Shown here: in pieces, positions 5,641-8,182 of the stretch
Position numbering within the stretch: the first letter of the stretch is position 1
How the letters are laid out: every line of letters starts with the position of its first letter
Source: an uncultured Oscillibacter sp.
Lineage (GTDB): Bacteria; Bacillota; Clostridia; Oscillospirales; Oscillospiraceae
Assembly (NCBI GenBank): GCA_902476875.1
Contig: CABSFC010000113.1
Coordinates: 1-8,182 of the forward strand
Direction of reading: 5' to 3'
DNA: 8,182 bases
Notes under the pieces: generated by a model
The model's input: only the letters and a program-made list of their open reading frames with translations
Database searches by the model: none
Told to the model about the DNA's origin: nothing
Position numbers and translations under genes: made by a program

Positions 5641-6210
5641 TCAGGCGGCCACCAGCCGGACGACGGGGACGCCCATCTGGAAGCGGCGCCGGCAGACCTC
5701 CGTGCAGCGGCGGTACTGGGCGAAGCGGTGCCGCGCCTCCGCCGGGTCGCCGTAGGCTTTCCAGTAGCCGCAGCAGGTGTAGTTCCGGCCCTGGTTTTCA
5801 ATAAAGCCCACCACGTCCTCCAGCGGATAGCCCAGAAACACGCCGATCTCGTGGGGGAACGCCCGCTCCAGGCACAGCCTGGCGGACAGCTGCTCCAGCA
5901 GTCCGCTGCAGCCCTGGTCCAGGGCGTAGCCCATCCGGGCCAGGAAGCCCAGGTTGGCCGGCTCCGTCAGGATTTTGCGGAGCCAGCCCGCCCGGTAGAG
6001 GTAGATCAGACTGTCCCCCGTCCGGGGGCAGGTCTTCAAAATGCGGACCGCGATGCCGAAGGGGGCCAGCTCCCGCCCCCAGTGGGCGGCGGCCTCCCGG
6101 GCCGTCTCGCCGCCGCGGGCGTCCCGCCAGCGGAAGAGACTGGCGGGCTTGACGCCTGCCAGCGTGGGAGCGCACTGCGCCACCAGTACCGTCTCAAAGC
6201 TGCGCTCCAT
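5641..6210 (-). CDS. DUF3793-family protein (189 aa)
   Basis: This soluble protein of unknown function occurs in anaerobic Clostridia. It shows the motifs I associate with DUF3793: QCAPTLAGVKPASLF (12-26), the central LKTCPRTGDSLIYLYR (58-73), and the long conserved run HEIGVFLGYPLEDVVGF (120-136) followed by IENQGRNYTCCGYWKAYGD. There are eight cysteines (13, 61, 101, 113, 146, 147, 169, 173), several inside conserved motifs, which could suggest a metal, haem or Fe-S role; that is inference. ATG at 6210 follows GAGGAGGAGG (6223-6214) at ideal spacing. It is monocistronic: its own promoter lies at 6323-6351 and a terminator at 5526-5555. From memory, family members often sit near ferrous iron uptake and flavodoxin genes, which agrees with the metal-type operators in its leader. 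Confidence 0.85.
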   Translation of the reverse strand: MERSFETVLVAQCAPTLAGVKPASLFRWRDARGGETAREAAAHWGRELAPFGIAVRILKTCPRTGDSLIYLYRAGWLRKILTEPANLGFLARMGYALDQGCSGLLEQLSARLCLERAFPHEIGVFLGYPLEDVVGFIENQGRNYTCCGYWKAYGDPAEARHRFAQYRRCTEVCRRRFQMGVPVVRLVAA

Positions 6211-6231
6211 GGGCCTCCTCCTCGCACTCGG

Positions 6232-6319
6232 TGGTTAGCTAAAACTAACTACGGGATTGAGAGAACAGCCGGATATCCGGCTGTCCCGCTCCAGATGGTT
6301 AGTTAAAACTAACTATGGG
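6232..6319 (-). promoter_or_regulatory. Pair of DtxR/IdeR-like operators in the DUF3793 leader
   Basis: Two 24-bp direct repeats (6232-6255 and 6296-6319) differ at only two positions, both C/T. Each contains a 16-bp dyad GTTAGTT-AA-AACTAAC: perfect at 6298-6313, one mismatch at 6234-6249. The first dyad met by polymerase spans about +3 to +18; the second lies just upstream of the ribosome binding site. They are 64 bp apart, about six helical turns. The TTAGTTnnAACTAA pattern resembles boxes of metal-dependent DtxR/IdeR/MntR-type repressors. The regulator is not in this window, so its identity is inferred. Confidence 0.6.
6265..6284. repeat. Perfect 20-bp palindrome between the two operators
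   Basis: ACAGCCGGATATCCGGCTGT is a perfect palindrome midway between the two metal-type operators. In the DUF3793 transcript it would form a hairpin (8-bp stem, ATAT loop) in the leader. No T-tract follows on either strand, so it is not an intrinsic terminator. It could be a protein site, an mRNA-stabilising hairpin or part of the repression structure. Confidence 0.6.
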
Positions 6320-6322
6320 TGC

Positions 6323-6351
6323 AATATACCATATCCGCGGGCGGTTGTCAA
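6323..6351 (-). promoter_or_regulatory. Sigma-A promoter of the DUF3793 gene
   Basis: On the - strand a perfect -35 TTGACA (6351-6346) is separated by 17 bp from -10 TATATT (6328-6323), preceded by TGG (extended -10). The start would be near 6316, leaving a leader of about 105 nt. Such a near-consensus promoter implies strong expression unless repressed, consistent with the operator placed right at its start site. Confidence 0.85.
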
Positions 6352-6390
6352 TCCCTTTTTTTGAAAAACACGCCGGGGGCCGCCCACGGG

Positions 6391-6430
6391 AAAACGCGGG
6401 GCCGCCGCACAGGGCGGCGGTCCCGCGTTT
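6391..6430 (-). terminator. Intrinsic terminator of cysK
   Basis: Arms 6392-6408 and 6414-6430 pair over 17 bp with a single mismatch around a 5-nt loop, beginning 10 nt after the cysK stop codon. On the - strand the stem ends GCGTTTT and then CCC. It is very stable but has only a short T-run. Confidence 0.8.
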
Positions 6431-6440
6431 GAAGAGAGGC

Positions 6441-7373
6441 TCAGTCAGCGAAGAGGGGGGTGGAGAGGTAGCGGTCGCCGGTGTCGGGCAGCAGGGCCAC
6501 GATGGTCTTGCCCTTGTTCTCCGGCCGCTTGGCCAGCTGGATGGCGGCCCACACGGCGGCGCCGGAGGAGATGCCCACCAGCACGCCCTCCTGGCGGCCC
6601 ACCAGCTTGCCGGCGGCAAAGGCGTCGTCGTTCTCCACAGCGATGACCTCGTCATAGATCTTGGTGTCCAGCACGTCGGGGACAAAGCCCGCGCCAATGC
6701 CCTGGATCTTGTGGCTGCCGGCGGTGCCCTTGCTCAGCACCGGGGAGCTGGCGGGCTCCACGGCCACCACCTTCACGTCGGGGTTGCGGCCCTTCAGATA
6801 GGCGCCCACGCCGGTGATGGTGCCGCCGGTGCCGACGCCGGCCACGAAGATATCCACACTGCCGTCGGTGTCCCGCCAGATCTCCGGGCCGGTGGTGATC
6901 TTGTGGACGGCGGGGTTGGCGGGGTTGACGAACTGGCCGGGGATGAAGCTGCCGGGGATCTCCTTGGCCAGTTCGTCGGCCTTGGCGATGGCACCCTTCA
7001 TGCCCTTGGCGCCCTCGGTCAGCACCAGCTCCGCGCCGTAGGCTTTCATCAGCTGGCGGCGCTCCACGCTCATGGTCTCGGGCATGACGATGATGATGCG
7101 GTAGCCCCGGGCGGCGGCCACGGAGGCCAGGCCGATGCCGGTGTTGCCGGAGGTGGGCTCGATGATGACGGAGCCGGGCTTCAGCTGGCCCTTTGCCTCG
7201 GCGTCGTCGATCATGGCCTTGGCGATGCGGTCCTTGACGGAGCCGGCGGGGTTGAGGTATTCCAGCTTGCCCAAGACGCGGGCCTCCAGGCCCAGGCCCT
7301 GCTCGATGTGTACCAGCTCCAGCAGGGGCGTTTTGCCGATCAGCTGATCAGCGGACGTGTAAATGTTACTCAT
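6441..7373 (-). CDS. cysK: Cysteine synthase A (O-acetylserine sulfhydrylase)
   Basis: This PLP enzyme makes L-cysteine from O-acetyl-L-serine and sulfide in the cytoplasm. At 310 aa it has the usual CysK length. Visible hallmarks are PLP-binding Lys47 in NPAGSVKDRIA, the substrate loop PTSGNTG (73-79), the phosphate-binding GTGGT (181-185), the IQGIGAGFVP segment (224-233), and Ser269/270 in GISSGAA for the pyridine nitrogen. It ends PDTGDRYLSTPLFAD, with no fused domain. The ATG at 7373 is chosen because AGGAGG (7387-7382) lies 8 nt upstream and the family begins at this point; the frame extends to 7451 but that part overlaps the leader ORF. It is transcribed alone from a consensus promoter (7511-7539), with a leader of about 130 nt carrying a Cys-rich ORF, divergent from an Rrf2 regulator. 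Confidence 0.97.
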   Translation of the reverse strand: MSNIYTSADQLIGKTPLLELVHIEQGLGLEARVLGKLEYLNPAGSVKDRIAKAMIDDAEAKGQLKPGSVIIEPTSGNTGIGLASVAAARGYRIIIVMPETMSVERRQLMKAYGAELVLTEGAKGMKGAIAKADELAKEIPGSFIPGQFVNPANPAVHKITTGPEIWRDTDGSVDIFVAGVGTGGTITGVGAYLKGRNPDVKVVAVEPASSPVLSKGTAGSHKIQGIGAGFVPDVLDTKIYDEVIAVENDDAFAAGKLVGRQEGVLVGISSGAAVWAAIQLAKRPENKGKTIVALLPDTGDRYLSTPLFAD

Positions 7374-7432
7374 GATTCGTTCCTCCTGATATTCATAATG
7401 AAGTCCGTGTTGGTTTGCCGGGAAAAAGGCGC

Positions 7433-7477
7433 TCAGCAACAGGGACGACATCGGAACGACCGCATGTATCGCTTCAT
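7433..7477 (-). CDS. Candidate Cys-rich leader peptide of cysK (14 aa)
   Basis: A short ORF lies in the cysK leader: ATG at 7477-7475 and TGA at 7435-7433, encoding MKRYMRSFRCRPCC. Three of the last five codons are cysteine (codons 10, 13, 14), with the stop directly after Cys-Cys. GAAAGG (7494-7489) lies 11 nt upstream as a moderate ribosome binding site, overlapped by the promoter operator. It begins about 27 nt after the predicted transcript start and ends 59 nt before cysK. Cysteine-rich leader peptides controlling cysteine genes are known in actinobacteria (CC-ending leaders); applying that here is inference. A small hairpin (7448-7467) falls within the ORF and its 3' arm includes Cys codon 10. 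No obvious intrinsic attenuator follows, so the mechanism is open. Chance occurrence cannot be excluded from one sequence. Confidence 0.5.
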   Translation of the reverse strand: MKRYMRSFRCRPCC

Positions 7478-7486
7478 TAAATTACC

Positions 7487-7503
7487 AACCTTTCAAGTAG
7501 GTT
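7487..7503. promoter_or_regulatory. Candidate Rrf2-type operator at the cysK start site
   Basis: AACCT-N7-AGGTT (7487-7503) is an inverted repeat spanning the first transcribed bases of cysK and the ribosome binding site of the leader ORF. On the + strand its flanks read ATTACC (7481-7486) and AATA (7504-7507). The same half-sites recur in the divergent promoter at a different spacing. Binding by the adjacent Rrf2 protein is inferred. Confidence 0.5.
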
Positions 7504-7510
7504 AATACGG

Positions 7511-7539
7511 ATTATAACCCCATCACCAGGATTTGTCAA
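7511..7539 (-). promoter_or_regulatory. Consensus sigma-A promoter of cysK
   Basis: On the - strand TTGACA (7539-7534) is separated by 17 bp from TATAAT (7516-7511): both hexamers and the spacer are perfect. The start would be near 7504, at the edge of the AACCT-N7-AGGTT operator. Such a strong promoter would normally need repression. Confidence 0.92.
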
Positions 7540-7560
7540 TAGGGAAGTTCAAAAAATTGG

Positions 7561-7589
7561 TTGATTACCTATTAACCTCAGTGTATAAT
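7561..7589 (+). promoter_or_regulatory. Sigma-A promoter of the Rrf2 gene
   Basis: The -35 TTGATT (7561-7566) is separated by 17 bp from a perfect -10 TATAAT (7584-7589). The start would be near 7596, giving a leader of about 23 nt that contains GGAGG. The two divergent -35 boxes (cysK and Rrf2) are 21 bp apart. Confidence 0.85.
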
Positions 7590-7593
7590 AGGT
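7567..7593 (+). promoter_or_regulatory. Candidate autoregulatory operator of the Rrf2 gene
   Basis: ACCTATTA (7567-7574) and TAATAGGT (7586-7593) are perfect 8-bp inverted arms separated by 11 bp, covering the spacer and -10 of the promoter. A nested AACCT (7574-7578) and AGGTT (7590-7594) pair repeats the half-sites seen at cysK but with N11 instead of N7. The ATTACC...TAGGTT(T)AATA frame is common to both sites. Confidence 0.55.
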
Positions 7594-7618
7594 TTAATAG
7601 ATACGGAGGGATTTGTGT

Positions 7619-8050
7619 ATGCTGATTTCAACAAAAGGGCGCTATGCGCTGCGGGTCATGGTCGATCTTGTGGAGCACCAGGCGGAGGACTACATTCCCC
7701 TGAAGGAGATCGCGAAGCGGCAGGAGATCTCGGAGAAGTATCTGGAGAGCATCATCAAGCTCCTGGTGAAGGCGCGGCTTCTGGACGGGCTGCGGGGCAA
7801 GGGCGGCGGCTATAAGCTGACCCGGTCCCCGGACCAGTACACGGTGGGGGAGATCCTGCGGCTGACGGAGGAGTCCCTGGCGCCCGTCTCCTGTCTGGAG
7901 CCCGGCGCGTCCCCGTGCTCCAGGGTGGCGGAGTGCCGCACGCTGCCCATGTGGCGGGGGCTGGACAAGGTCATCAACGACTATCTGAACAACATCACCA
8001 TCGCGGACCTGATGCAGAGCGCCGACGCGGGGGACAACTACGTGATCTGA
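7619..8050 (+). CDS. Rrf2-family transcriptional regulator with three cysteines (143 aa)
   Basis: This is a winged-helix DNA-binding protein of the Rrf2 family (IscR, NsrR, CymR). The N-terminus MLISTKGRYALRVMVDL and the segment IAKRQEISEKYLESIIKLL (31-49) form the recognition HTH. The wing is LRGKGGGYKLTRSP (58-71), and VGEILRLTEESLAPVSCLE leads into the cysteine region. Cys92, Cys100 and Cys106 (C-X7-C-X5-C) followed by Trp112 match the layout of [2Fe-2S]-binding Rrf2 proteins; B. subtilis CymR lacks these cysteines. The ATG at 7619 has GGAGG (7605-7609) 9 nt upstream; a TTG two codons earlier is too close to it. Its divergent placement from cysK, with shared half-sites, suggests control of cysteine or Fe-S supply. 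CymR uses CysK as a co-repressor partner in B. subtilis; whether that applies here is open. Confidence 0.92.
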   Translation: MLISTKGRYALRVMVDLVEHQAEDYIPLKEIAKRQEISEKYLESIIKLLVKARLLDGLRGKGGGYKLTRSPDQYTVGEILRLTEESLAPVSCLEPGASPCSRVAECRTLPMWRGLDKVINDYLNNITIADLMQSADAGDNYVI

Positions 8051-8060
8051 CCGCCCGCGC

Positions 8061-8092
8061 CGGCCGGAATATCCGGACGGAGGAACCGGCCG
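8061..8092 (+). terminator. GC-rich hairpin after the Rrf2 gene, possible weak terminator
   Basis: CGGCCGG (8061-8067) pairs perfectly with CCGGCCG (8086-8092) across an 18-nt loop, and an alternative inner hairpin (CCGG-AATAT-CCGG) competes. No T-tract follows directly. It begins 10 nt past the stop codon, the usual place for a terminator, but it is not a typical intrinsic one. The rest of the tail to 8182 shows no convincing gene. Confidence 0.35.
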
Positions 8093-8163
8093 CCCGTATT
8101 GTATATGCGGGCAGCCGGCAAGCCGTGCGGACAGGGAAAATTTTTTCAAAAGGCCGGCCCGCC

Positions 8164-8182
8164 CGTCCACACGCAGTGGACG
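8164..8182. repeat. Inverted repeat at the window edge
   Basis: CGTCCAC (8164-8170) and GTGGACG (8176-8182) form a perfect 7-bp stem with a 5-nt loop ending exactly at the window boundary. It may be the first half of a terminator, or the terminator of a convergent gene beyond the edge; the flanking sequence needed to decide is missing. Confidence 0.4.

Noticed and set aside
5278..6306. A 342-codon + strand open frame spanning the sigma leader and the DUF3793 gene.
   Set aside because: It crosses a terminator and two promoters of the opposite strand, has no RBS, and its composition is that of an antisense frame.
7374..7451. A longer cysK starting 26 codons upstream.
   Set aside because: The extension has no RBS and no similarity to CysK N-termini, whereas the ATG at 7373 has AGGAGG at 8 nt and begins as the family does.
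7374..7504. A T-box or S-box/SAM-type riboswitch in the cysK leader.
   Set aside because: The leader is too short for a T-box with specifier stem, and I see no T-box consensus, no SAM-riboswitch core and no intrinsic terminator. The Cys-rich short ORF explains the leader better.
6315..7505. A 396-codon + strand open frame opposite cysK.
   Set aside because: cysK on the - strand is unambiguous. The + frame is low-complexity, starts inside the DUF3793 promoter/operator region and lacks a ribosome binding site.

Overview
The window is a GC-rich chromosomal stretch, most likely from a Clostridia member (Bacillota) of the Oscillospiraceae type (Flavonifractor/Oscillibacter/Lawsonibacter-like). 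This is inferred from AGGAGG-type ribosome binding sites, sigma-A promoters, and the families present: DUF3169, DUF3793, an RsgI-like anti-sigma factor with PepSY domains, and a three-cysteine Rrf2 regulator. I see no transposase, phage gene, CRISPR array, tRNA or rRNA.

Left part, + strand (1-3043): an intrinsic terminator from an off-window gene comes first. It is followed by a compact operon: a 71-aa XRE regulator with three regularly built operators over its promoter, an overlapping six-TM DUF3169 membrane protein, and a 25-codon hydrophobic peptide gene with a strong RBS. The terminator of this operon carries, in its loop, the likely -35 box of the next operon. That operon is a HAD-IIA phosphatase overlapping by ATGA a DUF2238/YjdF-like membrane protein.

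Middle, - strand (3047-5555): an ECF-type sigma factor is followed one base later by its probable membrane anti-sigma factor. This protein has a short cytoplasmic N-terminus, one TM segment, an RsgI-like extracytoplasmic domain with the Asn-Pro motif, and four PepSY-like repeats. Two candidate promoters lie upstream, one sigma-A-like (extended -10) and one possibly ECF-type (autoregulation).

Right part: a DUF3793 gene (- strand) has a near-ideal promoter and two 24-bp repeats containing a GTTAGTT-AA-AACTAAC dyad, suggesting metal-dependent (DtxR/IdeR-like) repression. Then cysK (- strand) and an Rrf2-family regulator (+ strand) are divergently transcribed. The cysK leader contains a 14-codon ORF ending Cys-Arg-Pro-Cys-Cys-stop, a candidate cysteine-sensing leader peptide. 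Both divergent promoters carry AACCT...AGGTT half-site pairs. The intergenic region therefore looks like a two-layer cysteine control switch: a repressor at the promoter plus translation of a Cys-rich leader.

The best candidates for something undescribed are the cysK leader peptide and the XRE/DUF3169/micropeptide operon. The other genes belong to known families, though several have unknown function.
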